A model generated the notes under the pieces. It did no database searches. It was not told where the DNA came from and saw only the letters and a list, made by a program, of their open reading frames with translations. DNA of 32,715 nt, from NCBI GenBank assembly GCA_947463915.1, contig CANHVO010000029.1, positions 1-32,715 on the forward strand, written 5' to 3'. A program made the position numbers and the translations under genes. This document shows, piece by piece, positions 1 to 8,003 of this stretch (position 1 is its first letter; each line of letters opens with the position of its first letter). The stretch comes from Planctomycetaceae bacterium (lineage in GTDB: Bacteria; Planctomycetota; Planctomycetia; Pirellulales; Pirellulaceae).

Positions 1-48
1 GCGAGTTGGCGGCTGCGATTCAATCGCGAATGCGATGGCAGTTTTTAG

Positions 49-84
49 CCTGGGGTAAGTTCGCAACGCGAACGCAACCCCAGG
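49..84. repeat. Inverted repeat, 8-bp arms
   Basis: CCTGGGGT at 49-56 pairs with ACCCCAGG at 77-84 across a 20-nt spacer that contains GCAACGCGAACGC. It looks like a dispersed intergenic repeat rather than a terminator, because no T-run follows on either strand. Confidence 0.55.
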
Positions 85-231
85 AAAAATGCCCCACCTG
101 ATACAGAGCTCTGAAGGAGCGACACTGGCCGAAAAGTCCCGCATTCAATGTAATGTTTTTCTACGACTTCCTTACGCACCATCCGGGAATGCCGTCGCTT
201 CGCGACTCTCGCCAAATCGGTGCTATAACTA

Positions 232-250
232 CCACGGATTTCATCCGTGG
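232..250. repeat. Perfect hairpin, 8-bp stem and TTC loop
   Basis: CCACGGAT (232-239), TTC (240-242) and ATCCGTGG (243-250) form a perfect short hairpin. It is probably one copy of a dispersed repeat; no second copy is present in this window. Confidence 0.55.
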
Positions 251-434
251 CTATCAAATGACACTGCTCCGCAGTTCAAGCCAAGCGACAGAATCACATG
301 ACAGAACCTTAACACAACCTCTTTCGGCTGTTCCTGTCCACCAGAACGCGCCCGTCACCTATCCCGCACCGGCGTGTCAAACCGTTGCGAATTGGTGGGG
401 GAACTGAATACCGCGGAGCGGTTACAGCAGGTAG

Positions 435-462
435 CCGGTGGTAAGCGAAGCGCCACCACCGG
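435..462. repeat. Inverted repeat, 8-bp arms
   Basis: CCGGTGGT (435-442) pairs with ACCACCGG (455-462) around a loop containing AAGCGAAGCG. It has the look of a dispersed intergenic repeat. Confidence 0.5.
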
Positions 463-741
463 AACTCTGGCACGCTCAACGCCATGATCCTGAAGGGATC
501 AAAGAACTAAGTCCAACTAATTGCTGTGATCCCTGCCACACTAAGATAGCTTTGCCAGCTATACGTATTTCACGGATCAGAATGAGATAAAAATGCTGCA
601 AGCGCGAAGTTCTTCTATTGTATCTTCCAATGGGAAATTGCTAAATTCCGACCATGGTACAGTGAACACCTGCCGCTTTGCATAACATTGCCAACTTGCA
701 GGTTGAGTAGAGTTTGTCCATTGGAAACGGAAGAAACGAAC

Positions 742-1308
742 ATGTGGAAGTCAGTGGCCGTTGCTCTCATATTTCTTGGTTTAAGCCTAGTTCAGCTGCC
801 TGCCGTTGCTGGCGACTTACCGTCACAAATCCAAGTCGGTGAACATCGCTTGGTTCTCAATGGCGAGGGTGCGCGAACCAAGATGCTGCTTGAGTTGTAC
901 GTTGCAGGGCTATACTTGACGCAGCCAAGCAGCAATGCCGCTCAAATCATCGCGGCCGAACAGCCGATGGCGATTCGCATCCAAATCACGTCAAGCTTCG
1001 TCAGCCAGAAGAGCCTCGTTGACTCGTTGGAAGAGGGCTTCAAAAACGCGACTGGTGGTGACACTCGCGAAATTCGCAAACAGATTGACGCGTTCCGCGA
1101 CTGCTTCAAGGAAGCCATTTCAAAGGGAGATACCTTCGAGATGGTCTACCTTCCAAATCAAGGGGTGATTGTGAACAAAAATGGTAAGCTCAAAGGCTCT
1201 GTAGCTGGCACGAAATTCAAGCATGCCTTGTTTAGTATCTGGCTTTCCAACACACCTGCCGACGCCACTCTGAAACAGGCGCTACTCACCACCGGCAAAG
1301 TCCGCTAA
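742..1308 (+). CDS. Secreted chalcone-isomerase-like protein
   Basis: A 188-residue protein of the chalcone isomerase-like type (Chalcone_3-like). Residues 1-24 form a signal peptide: positive MWK start, hydrophobic VALIFLGLSLV core and a likely AVAGD cleavage area. The mature part has the family pattern of an early segment on oligomer and ligand binding (RTKMLLELYVAGLYL), a helical middle with DSLEEGFKNATGG, and a late LPNQGVIV plus IWLSNTPAD segment near the C-terminus. Bacterial members are periplasmic and probably bind fatty acids or similar ligands rather than being enzymes; that function is inference. The frame is open further upstream to a TTG at 688, but ATG at 742 is preferred because it begins the signal peptide and follows a purine-rich GGAAG. 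It stands alone and is convergent with the RND pump gene. Confidence 0.82.
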   Translation: MWKSVAVALIFLGLSLVQLPAVAGDLPSQIQVGEHRLVLNGEGARTKMLLELYVAGLYLTQPSSNAAQIIAAEQPMAIRIQITSSFVSQKSLVDSLEEGFKNATGGDTREIRKQIDAFRDCFKEAISKGDTFEMVYLPNQGVIVNKNGKLKGSVAGTKFKHALFSIWLSNTPADATLKQALLTTGKVR

Positions 1309-1647
1309 AGCCAGTGGCCTGCTCCGTCGCTTCGCTCTCCGAGGCTGTGCATTTATTCGTAGGACGGCCATTCAAAACCGTCCTTACTGCAAAAAACTGC
1401 CAATTTCGGCCCCCTAAAAAGGCAACTCTGTGACGCATTTCGTAGCGAAACTCGTCAAGAGTTTCGGCAGTTTAGACGATGCAGCCGAAAGTCTTGACGA
1501 CTTTCGCTTCACAAAAACCTGCTTTTAGCAGCGAAAAATGCTTCACAGCGTTGCTAAAAAGGGCGTCCTACATTTTCCTTCAGCCTCTCCGGGGCTGTTT
1601 GGGATGAATCGGCTGAAGCCGATAACTGCCGGCTGAAGGGACTCCAA
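1309..1647. other. Intergenic repeat cluster between convergent genes
   Basis: This gap separates two convergent genes and holds no gene. It contains a short dyad AGGACGG (1361-1367) with CCGTCCT (1378-1384), a double-hairpin repeat at 1442-1507, and ATCGGCT (608-614 of the second kilobase, that is 1608-1614) with AGCCGAT (1617-1623). None is followed by a convincing T-run, so any terminator role is uncertain. Confidence 0.6.
1442..1507. repeat. REP-like pair of inverted hairpins
   Basis: Two 24-nt arms, 1445-1468 and 1484-1507, are inverted copies of each other with 22 of 24 bases matching. Each arm is itself a hairpin: GAAACTC-GTCAA-GAGTTTC on the left and GAAAGTC-TTGAC-GACTTTC on the right. 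GTAG lies at the foot of the left arm (1442-1445). The paired changes in the two stems preserve pairing, as expected for a sequence selected as a hairpin. Confidence 0.7.
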
Positions 1648-4600
1648 CTATTCAAAACTCTCATCGGCCGATTCGATCGCACGTTGCGAGGAACGCAGGC
1701 CGAACAGCCAAAACAAGGCGGGGTGGACAAAGAAATCGAGCAAGGTCGAACTGATCACGCCTCCCAAAATCACTGTCGCCACAGGATACAGAATCTCTTT
1801 CCCCGGTTGCCCAGCCGCGAGCACTAGTGGTACGAGCCCGATCCCGGCAGTCAAAGCCGTCATGAGCACCGGCGCCAATCGTTCCAATCCAGCGCGAACA
1901 ATCATCTCATGACTCCACGACTCCCCCTCGTGCTTCACCAAATGCAAATAATGCTGAAGCAATAAGATGCCATTGCGAGAAGCAATTCCTCCCAACGAAA
2001 TGAAACCGACCATGCTGGCAATTGTCAAGTTTTGACCAGTCAGAACAATCGCTGCCACCGAACCGATAAATGCCATCGGTATCGCTGCCATGACTTGCAA
2101 TGATAGGTTGATACTTCGGAACATCGTGAACAACGTTAAAAACACACCAACCAAAGCGAGCGCAAAAAGGCCGAGAATGGCTTGTGATGCTTTCCGCTGA
2201 CTTTCGAATTGCCCGCTGAACTCAAAATAGTATCCTGCGGGCAATGAACCCTTAATGCCCTCAATTTTAGATTGGATCTCTTCGACCACTTCAACAAGGC
2301 CGCGGTTGGCCGTGTTGCATTGGATGACGATACGACGGCGAATCTGCTCGCGCTGGATTGTGTTGGGGCCGCTTGCTTGCGTAATCTTGGCAACGGATTC
2401 GAGAGGCACCATGCCGCCACTTGGCAACTCCACCGGCAACCGTCGCATCACGTCAAAGTTTTCCCTCGCGTCGTCCTTGAGCCGGACGACCAAATCGAAG
2501 GTGCGTTGCCCTTGCATGACTTCCGAGACAACTTGACCATTCATGGCTGTCTCAATCAGCCGATTCAGCGATTCCACATTAAGGCCAACCGCCAGCAATT
2601 GATCACGGTCGTATTCGATTTTGATTTGCGGAATGAGTGTCTGCTGTTCGACGATCAAATCGCGGACACCTCGGACCTGCTGGATTGCACTTTTGACCTC
2701 ATTTGCCTTGCGTCGCAAAAGATCGAGGTCATCACCATAGAGCTTGATTCCAATTTGCGCTTTCACTCCAGAAAGCATGTGTGAGATCAAATGAGAAATC
2801 GGTTGCTCAACGGCAAAGAAGATACCTGGAATTTCGTTCAAGTCGGTACGAATTTTATCGAGCTGCTGCTCGCGGGTTCGAGAGGAACGCGGATCGAGGT
2901 CGATAATGTACTCGCTCGCACTAACGGGTTCAGCGTGCTCATCTAGTTCCGCGCGGCCTGTTCTCCGAACAAAATTCAGGACGTCTCGATTGCCAACCAG
3001 AGATTGCTCCACAGTCCTGTTGATCGCAATGGTAGTCGAAAGCGAATTGCCTGGCGGCAACAAAACATTGAGTTGAATTGCCCCTTCGTTGAAGGGTGGC
3101 AAAAAATCGCGATCCATTCGGGTTACGGCCCATCCAGCCACCGCGACCATCGCCAGGACCACTCCGATATTCAGAGTGGGGAATCGCAGACTAAATCGAA
3201 TAATCATTGCAACCAATCGCTTTAGAACGCGAAGAACAAGGCCATCCTCCGCATGCGCAACAGCTCTTGAACTCGGCAAAAACCAGTAAGACAAGATCGG
3301 GGTTACGGTGAGCGAAACGATCAAGGAAGAAAGGATTGACACGACATAGGCGACGCCCAATGGCCGGAACAGTCGGCCCTCCATACCAGAGAGGGCGAAC
3401 AATGGTAGAAAAACGAGACAGACAATGATCGTGCTAAAGACAATCGAGCTACGCACCTCTAAGCTCGCTTCATAGACCACGCTTAGCGGCGATTTCGGCG
3501 CCGCGAGATTGGCATTTTCTTTAAGGCGGCGAAATATGTTTTCCACGTCAACGATTGCGTCGTCCACCAACTCGCCAATGGCAACCGCCAATCCCCCTAG
3601 CGTCATTGTGTTGATCGACAAGCCAAATGAATAAAAGACAAGAACTGTCATCAAGAGGGACAGCGGGATGGCAGTCAACGAAATGAATGTCGTACGGAAA
3701 TTCATCAGAAAGAGAAACAAGATGATGACCACCAATACGCCGCCGTCGCGAAGGGCGACCATGACGTTTTCAATGGCGTGGTCGATGAAGTGCTCTTGGG
3801 CATACAGCGACTCGATCCGAATACCGGCCGAAAGTGATGGTTGGACCTCGGCGATGGCCGCATGGATTTGCTTAGTGATGCTGCGAGTGTCCGCGCCGGG
3901 TTGCTTGCTTACGGTTAACACGACAGCTTGTCCGCCGCTAAATTGGCCATCGTTTTCTCGGACAAACGCAGCTGCATCGCCTCGCTTTAACTGAGGAGCT
4001 TCGACGACGTTGGCGAGCATCGACAAGGAAATTGGCCGTCCATTGCGAGGCGTGACAGCGATCCGTTTGAGATCGGCGATTGTTTCGATTCGCCCGATAG
4101 CACGAACGAGCAATTCGTCTGCGCCGCGTTGCTCCAAGTAGCCGCCCGTTGCATTTTCATTGCTGCTCTCGACCGCGGCGCGCACGTTTTCGATCGTTAG
4201 ACCATATCGCACCAATGCTTCTTGATCGATTTGGATTTGAAATTGTTTGCGACCTCCACCCATCGTGAAGACTTGAGCCACTCCCGGGATGGAAAGCAAT
4301 CGCTGTCGAACGATCCAATCCGCTTGAGTGCGCAGCTCCATCGGGTCGACGGAATTCTCCGGACTCCACATACCGAGCACCAAGATTTGCCCCATGATGG
4401 AGGAGATGGGCGCCAGTTGCGGTTTGGCGTTTTTGGGCAGACGATCGGCGACCATGGCAAGTCGCTCGTTGACGATTTGTCGGGCAGTATGCACGTTGGT
4501 GCCGAAGCCAAACTCGACATAGATGATCGATAGTCCAACCGAAGATGTACTCCGCACGGCCTGCACGCCGTTGCCCCCGTTCATGGCCGTTTCAATTGGA

Positions 4601-4800
4601 AAGGTAACGCTGGTTTCGGTTTCTTCTGGAGCCATCCCCGGTGCCTCGGTCATGATAACAACGCGAGGTCGATCTAGATCTGGGAAAACATCGATGGGCA
4701 GGCTAATAGCGGTCCAAGCTCCCAACGCGGACAAAAAGACCGCAACTGCGATAACAAGCAGCCTATCTCTCAGAGCAAATTTCAAAATCGCGTTTAACAT
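1648..4800 (-). CDS. HME-type RND heavy-metal efflux pump (CusA/CzcA family)
   Basis: A 1050-residue inner-membrane RND transporter, the normal length for CusA/CzcA proteins. It exports metal ions from the periplasm or cytoplasm using the proton gradient, together with a periplasmic adaptor. Visible features are the first membrane helix (RLLVIAVAVFLSALGAW), the conserved PIDVFPDLDRPRV segment after it, repeated periplasmic porter domains, and the proton-relay helix AIGELVDDAIVDVEN at about 407-421. That helix fits the AxGx3Dx6EN pattern associated with monovalent-ion (Cu/Ag) pumps rather than the DFGx3DGA pattern of Zn/Co/Cd pumps, so Cu or Ag is a weak inference. A TTG three codons upstream is also possible; ATG at 4800 is chosen. 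It lies 21 nt after the adaptor gene, clearly in one operon. Confidence 0.93.
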   Translation of the reverse strand: MLNAILKFALRDRLLVIAVAVFLSALGAWTAISLPIDVFPDLDRPRVVIMTEAPGMAPEETETSVTFPIETAMNGGNGVQAVRSTSSVGLSIIYVEFGFGTNVHTARQIVNERLAMVADRLPKNAKPQLAPISSIMGQILVLGMWSPENSVDPMELRTQADWIVRQRLLSIPGVAQVFTMGGGRKQFQIQIDQEALVRYGLTIENVRAAVESSNENATGGYLEQRGADELLVRAIGRIETIADLKRIAVTPRNGRPISLSMLANVVEAPQLKRGDAAAFVRENDGQFSGGQAVVLTVSKQPGADTRSITKQIHAAIAEVQPSLSAGIRIESLYAQEHFIDHAIENVMVALRDGGVLVVIILFLFLMNFRTTFISLTAIPLSLLMTVLVFYSFGLSINTMTLGGLAVAIGELVDDAIVDVENIFRRLKENANLAAPKSPLSVVYEASLEVRSSIVFSTIIVCLVFLPLFALSGMEGRLFRPLGVAYVVSILSSLIVSLTVTPILSYWFLPSSRAVAHAEDGLVLRVLKRLVAMIIRFSLRFPTLNIGVVLAMVAVAGWAVTRMDRDFLPPFNEGAIQLNVLLPPGNSLSTTIAINRTVEQSLVGNRDVLNFVRRTGRAELDEHAEPVSASEYIIDLDPRSSRTREQQLDKIRTDLNEIPGIFFAVEQPISHLISHMLSGVKAQIGIKLYGDDLDLLRRKANEVKSAIQQVRGVRDLIVEQQTLIPQIKIEYDRDQLLAVGLNVESLNRLIETAMNGQVVSEVMQGQRTFDLVVRLKDDARENFDVMRRLPVELPSGGMVPLESVAKITQASGPNTIQREQIRRRIVIQCNTANRGLVEVVEEIQSKIEGIKGSLPAGYYFEFSGQFESQRKASQAILGLFALALVGVFLTLFTMFRSINLSLQVMAAIPMAFIGSVAAIVLTGQNLTIASMVGFISLGGIASRNGILLLQHYLHLVKHEGESWSHEMIVRAGLERLAPVLMTALTAGIGLVPLVLAAGQPGKEILYPVATVILGGVISSTLLDFFVHPALFWLFGLRSSQRAIESADESFE

Positions 4801-4821
4801 GAATGGCAATCTTTTTGGATT

Positions 4822-6291
4822 CTAGTGGGAGTGTCCGGCATGAGGATCAACGGCGGCCCCCGACTTGCTCTTGATTGCCATTTGCATCTGATGCGCACCG
4901 CGAAGTGCAACGACATCGCCGGGAAAAATTGCTCCATCGTTTTCGATGACGACATGCGATTGATCGCGGTGCTTTTCGTGGACTGCGATGCGGTTGAAGC
5001 GATCACCATTTTGCTGGAAGACAAAACTCTCAACACCGTCTCGAACGACGGCATCGATTGGAAGCACGATTTGGTCGACCCATTGCGCAACCGGTACACC
5101 GAGTTGCATGCGCTGCCCGACTCGATACTTCCAAGCCACATGGCGTTGACCAGAAGAATTGCGAAGATCGTCGAGCATCTCATTGTTGAGCGTCACGAAG
5201 AACTTAAACGTTCGCGTTGCAGGATCGATTTCGTTGTTCAGCCAGCTAAGCGACAGGTTTTCGATTCTCTCAACATCTGCACCTGCTCCCACGACTGACG
5301 AAAGTGGCCAACCAGCGCTTTTCGCTTTAGCAATCATGCCAGCTTCGGTTTCGAAGGCTTGCCCTTCGATCAATAGCTCTTCGTAGTCAGCCAGGATGCA
5401 AAGAGTCTCACCTGCATTGACGCTTTGCCCCTTCTGCACTTGGATGTCTTGCAGGACCAGCGTGTGCTTTGTTTTGGATCGATGGCTCGCAACCGAATGG
5501 ACCACGCCAGAGTCGTGTTCTTCTTCGGTATGTTCGTCGGGGCCGGGAGCATACACTTTCATCTCTGCCAATAGCCGACGATCGGACTCGATTTTTGCGA
5601 TTTGAACCTCCGTTAATCCGTGCAGACGCAACGATTCCCGTTGGGAACGCAACAAGGAGTCCAGTTTATCGCGACTGTATTGTCGATCAAGCAGCGTCTT
5701 GTTGGAGATCGCCCCAGAATTGGCAGCACCTTCGATCCGTTCGATTTCTTTGAGCTCGATATCGCGATCACCTAGCGATTGCAGGTAGTCTTTTTGAGCT
5801 GTAACGAGGTCTTCGTGAGTCAGCCTCATCTCTAAGATCAAATCGCCTGGCTCGACAGCTTCTCCAGATACGGCATGGATATGGGTAACGATGCCCGTCA
5901 TGGTCGCACTTATTGGCAATCGAGTTCGACCTGGTCTATCCACCACAATCGCAGGAACCGAGATCGTGTGCTGATAGGACTGCAATGCGATCGGCTGCAG
6001 GTACGCTTCGGTCAAGCCGAGGTTTTTTTTAGCCGCTTCGGAGAGTTCCAAGAAGTCACCGGTAGCAAGTTCGGCATGATCGTCGTGAGCATCAGCCTCA
6101 TGGCCGTGATCGTCGTGATTGTGGCCTGCATGGTCATCGTGAGAATCACTTCCTACGGTTGTTTGATCTGCATGGCGATCACCGAAAGGCCAAACCAATT
6201 CAAAGTAGGTACCATGTACCCAGCCAGCGACATAAAGTCCAAAGCAGACCAGAACAGCCGAGAGCCAAAAAAGGGGTGATTTGTTTTTCAT
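4822..6291 (-). CDS. HlyD-type periplasmic adaptor for metal RND efflux
   Basis: A 489-residue membrane fusion protein that couples the RND pump encoded just downstream to an outer-membrane channel. Residues 8-28 form an N-terminal membrane anchor. A striking His/Asp-rich stretch at about 48-73 (SHDDHAGHNHDDHGHEAD) and a DPHAGHSH tail suggest metal capture in the periplasm. A barrel-sandwich half (MTGIVTHIHAVSGEAVEPGD, about 129-148), a coiled-coil hairpin (about 165-245), and the second half (IQVQKGQSVNAGETLCILAD) followed by a beta-barrel domain are in normal order. Another acidic His insert (DEHTEEEHDSG) lies between the coiled coil and the second lipoyl half. Start is ATG at 6291; the ribosome binding site is weak. 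Family assignment is firm, metal identity is not. Confidence 0.9.
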   Translation of the reverse strand: MKNKSPLFWLSAVLVCFGLYVAGWVHGTYFELVWPFGDRHADQTTVGSDSHDDHAGHNHDDHGHEADAHDDHAELATGDFLELSEAAKKNLGLTEAYLQPIALQSYQHTISVPAIVVDRPGRTRLPISATMTGIVTHIHAVSGEAVEPGDLILEMRLTHEDLVTAQKDYLQSLGDRDIELKEIERIEGAANSGAISNKTLLDRQYSRDKLDSLLRSQRESLRLHGLTEVQIAKIESDRRLLAEMKVYAPGPDEHTEEEHDSGVVHSVASHRSKTKHTLVLQDIQVQKGQSVNAGETLCILADYEELLIEGQAFETEAGMIAKAKSAGWPLSSVVGAGADVERIENLSLSWLNNEIDPATRTFKFFVTLNNEMLDDLRNSSGQRHVAWKYRVGQRMQLGVPVAQWVDQIVLPIDAVVRDGVESFVFQQNGDRFNRIAVHEKHRDQSHVVIENDGAIFPGDVVALRGAHQMQMAIKSKSGAAVDPHAGHSH

Positions 6292-6364
6292 TTTGACGAT
6301 TCCAATCTTGGCGTTACCTTGATCATGGCATTTATTTCGTTGCCAGGCTGTGGGACTTATGGGC

Positions 6365-6474
6365 CTGTTGATTTAAAACTTTTCCAAGTGCATTTCGTTT
6401 CACAGACTCCGTAGGCGTACTGTCAAAGGTGCATAGTACGCCTTCGGCTGACTGTTAAACGACTAAATCAACAG
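6365..6474. repeat. 110-bp MITE-like element, copy A
   Basis: Bounded by CTGTTGATTTA (6365-6375) and its exact inverse TAAATCAACAG (6464-6474). The interior carries a near-perfect hairpin in which CCGTAGGCGTAC pairs with GTACGCCTTCGG at 11 of 12 positions. Copy B at 11476-11585 has the same termini and the same 110-bp length but a different interior. The element sits inside the metal-efflux cluster, between the adaptor gene and the His-rich protein gene. Confidence 0.7.
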
Positions 6475-6545
6475 TCCGCTATGCATCGGAGGCTATTGCT
6501 TTCCAAGCGACGACCGGGGACGCGAACAAATCTTGCGCGAAGACC

Positions 6546-7070
6546 TTAGCGTTTCTTCACGGGTTGCGTTGCTGGTTGTTGAGCGTGATTGTGCCCTGAG
6601 TGATCGTGCTTGTGAACAATCTTGACCACATAGGCTTTGTTCCGAATTCGAACGGACAGTTTTGGCTCAGGCTTGGCTGCATGCAAAGCGGTCATCAATT
6701 CGGGATTTACCACGCCAAAACATGACGAGAAACCTTTCGGGTCGGCTTCCTGTGGCATCGACTTCAACTCAATTTGAACTGGCTTTCCAGCCGCTAAAAA
6801 ATTGATCATGACAAAGGGCGCATCGATTGCAATGCTGGACTTCGCATCCTTTTCGAGCAGATAGATGAGGACCTGTTTTTTCCCCTCATCCACAAGCAGC
6901 TCCGCGTGATACTCTTCCTTGCCAATTTCCAACAGTTCTCCATGATGGGGCCCTTGAGTTGGATGGACGTGTGCAACAGATTTGCTAGACGCCTTAGGTT
7001 GTTGCGCAGAAGCCTGGACGGATAGTGACAGGAGAACGACGAGGGGCATAAAACAGAAACGGAAAACCAT
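6546..7070 (-). CDS. Secreted His-rich protein of the metal-efflux cluster
   Basis: A 174-residue protein with a clear signal peptide (MVFRFCFMPLVVLLSLSVQASA, cleavage near ASA-QQ). The mature start has HVHPTQGPHHGELLEIG followed by EEYHAELLVDE, a block I associate with small proteins found beside metal efflux systems in planctomycetes. The C-terminus ends in KHDHSGHNHAQ, a likely metal-binding tail. The middle is beta-rich with no recognised catalytic motif. ATG at 7070 is preferred over ATG at 7091 and an upstream TTG because it begins the signal peptide and has AAAGGA nine bases before it. Periplasmic metal buffering or delivery to the adaptor is inferred from the His content and position. 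It lies between the Cys/His-rich gene and the adaptor, same strand. Confidence 0.75.
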   Translation of the reverse strand: MVFRFCFMPLVVLLSLSVQASAQQPKASSKSVAHVHPTQGPHHGELLEIGKEEYHAELLVDEGKKQVLIYLLEKDAKSSIAIDAPFVMINFLAAGKPVQIELKSMPQEADPKGFSSCFGVVNPELMTALHAAKPEPKLSVRIRNKAYVVKIVHKHDHSGHNHAQQPATQPVKKR

Positions 7071-7112
7071 AGCATACAGTCCTTTGAGCATTGATTCGAA
7101 TGAAAGATACGA

Positions 7113-7130
7113 TCGTTTGCGAGCAAACGA
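7113..7130. promoter_or_regulatory. Short perfect dyad upstream of the His-rich gene
   Basis: TCGTTTGC (7113-7120) and GCAAACGA (7123-7130) form an 8-bp perfect dyad with only GA between the arms. The tight spacing is more like a dimeric repressor site than a hairpin. It lies between the stop of the Cys/His-rich gene and the start of the His-rich gene, so it could be an operator for the downstream genes. No regulator gene is adjacent, and the role is inference. Confidence 0.3.
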
Positions 7131-7134
7131 CAAA

Positions 7135-7608
7135 TCAAATGCGCAGCAGGGCGACCAGGGCTTGAAGCATTAGCAAGCTTGCAATGCCCAGTCCTTGGAA
7201 ATTCCTAGATTGCAGGAGACTGGTACAGGCCGAAATCGGAGTAGAATAGCCAGCAAATGAATCGAACCAAAGGTAATCCAATCGCTGTTCGGCTCTCGTC
7301 TTTGGTTGGTACCGGTGCGAATGATGGTGATGTTGGGGAGAATTGGGTTCGCGTCCAACGCAATGATTGCAACTGAGCGGGAAGCTCTCTGGCAGCCATT
7401 CCTCGTGGATTACTTTGTCATGATGGTTTGCCTTGCCTTCGCAAACCGGTGTTTGATGATGTTCGCATGCACAGCTGGAATGACCAGACGACGATAGGTT
7501 AAGGTCGTGGCCGGAGAGTTCGAAATGGCCAATCGCTCCGCATCCGCAGAAAACTAGCTGCAGTCGAAGCATCGACAAAATCAAAAAACAGGAAACCCAG
7601 CGATTCAA
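7135..7608 (-). CDS. Small Cys/His-rich exported protein, unknown function
   Basis: A 157-residue protein that I do not recognise as a named family. It has a hydrophobic N-terminal segment (WVSCFLILSMLRLQLVFCGCG), then clusters of Cys and His: SGHSSCACEHHQTPVC, SCNHCVGRE and PQHHHHSHRY. A hydrophobic segment near the C-terminus (IASLLMLQALVALL) could be a second membrane anchor. Those features suggest a metal-binding membrane or periplasmic protein at the head of the efflux operon. The start chosen is TTG at 7608, because AGAGGTG lies four bases upstream of it and it begins the signal-like segment; the frame is open further to another TTG at 7647. Real coding status is likely from position and composition, function unknown. 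Confidence 0.6.
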   Translation of the reverse strand: MNRWVSCFLILSMLRLQLVFCGCGAIGHFELSGHDLNLSSSGHSSCACEHHQTPVCEGKANHHDKVIHEEWLPESFPLSCNHCVGREPNSPQHHHHSHRYQPKTRAEQRLDYLWFDSFAGYSTPISACTSLLQSRNFQGLGIASLLMLQALVALLRI

Positions 7609-7612
7609 ATTA

Positions 7613-7619
7613 CACCTCT
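7613..7619 (-). promoter_or_regulatory. Ribosome binding site supporting a TTG start
   Basis: On the minus strand AGAGGTG is followed after four bases by TTG at 7608. It is the best start signal for the Cys/His-rich protein, which has no suitable ATG before its hydrophobic segment. Confidence 0.45.
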
Positions 7620-7945
7620 GTGCCAAGTGTATCGAATCGGGGGCCAATCCGGCTACAGCATCTTTTTTGCAATTGCTTAAGTTGCTCTAATTTGAGCTGC
7701 GGTGCCGAGCAAGCAAAGATCGACCGTGGTGCCACGCATTGGAGTAAAGGGTTGGTACAAGGTTACGTATCAAAATCGATACCTGGTCGAGGACCTGCGG
7801 AATTGCTCGCAAATTACGCGTCGGATTCTGAAAAATCCGCAAAGAAAAGGGAGCTATTTTGATAATTTGTTTCCAAAAAAGCGTAACAATTGCCCGTTTT
7901 TTCTCCCATTCCGACTCAAAAACAGGTATTTTCGGGTTTGGAACT

Positions 7946-7973
7946 GGAACCTGGCCGCGTTGAAGCGATCTAA
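7946..7973 (+). promoter_or_regulatory. Possible ECF-sigma-type promoter
   Basis: GGAACC (7946-7951) is followed after 16 bases by ATCTAA (7968-7973), close to the general ECF pattern of a GGAAC -35 and a TCTAA-like -10. It ends 30 bases before the ATG of the anti-sigma-like gene, which would be a sensible place for an autoregulated promoter. Short motifs like this occur by chance, so this is tentative. Confidence 0.3.
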
Positions 7974-8003
7974 GCCTGCACAACGCTATCCAAGTAAAAC
8001 ACT

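Larger units (their letters stand above)
1..741. other. Gene-free region with three inverted repeats
   Basis: No convincing gene is present here; the open frames are short, overlap each other on both strands and start without ribosome binding sites. Three separate dyads are visible: CCTGGGGT (49-56) with ACCCCAGG (77-84), CCACGGAT (232-239) with ATCCGTGG (243-250), and CCGGTGGT (435-442) with ACCACCGG (455-462). Their loops are rich in GCGAA/GCG motifs, as is usual for planctomycete intergenic repeats. Nothing recognisable as a promoter was found between 480 and 741, although the promoter of the next gene should lie there. Confidence 0.6.
7609..8003. other. Divergent intergenic region
   Basis: This gap lies between the start of the metal-efflux cluster (leftward) and the anti-sigma-like gene (rightward), so it should carry both promoters. 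The only signal I can point to is a possible ECF-type promoter at 7946-7973. Open frames crossing it on both strands have no ribosome binding site and no protein-like composition, and are not called. Confidence 0.5.

Noticed and set aside
89-407. Two overlapping plus-strand open frames in the first gene-free region
   Set aside because: They overlap in different frames, read through the inverted repeat at 232-250, have no ribosome binding site and no protein-like pattern.
1445-1507. Possible CRISPR-like or tandem repeat array
   Set aside because: The units are inverted, only two, and each is a hairpin; there are no regularly spaced direct repeats.
2272-2784. A 170-codon plus-strand frame
   Set aside because: It lies antisense inside the firmly assigned RND pump gene and is a codon-composition shadow.
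4825-5298. A 157-codon plus-strand frame
   Set aside because: Antisense to the adaptor gene, whose family assignment is clear.
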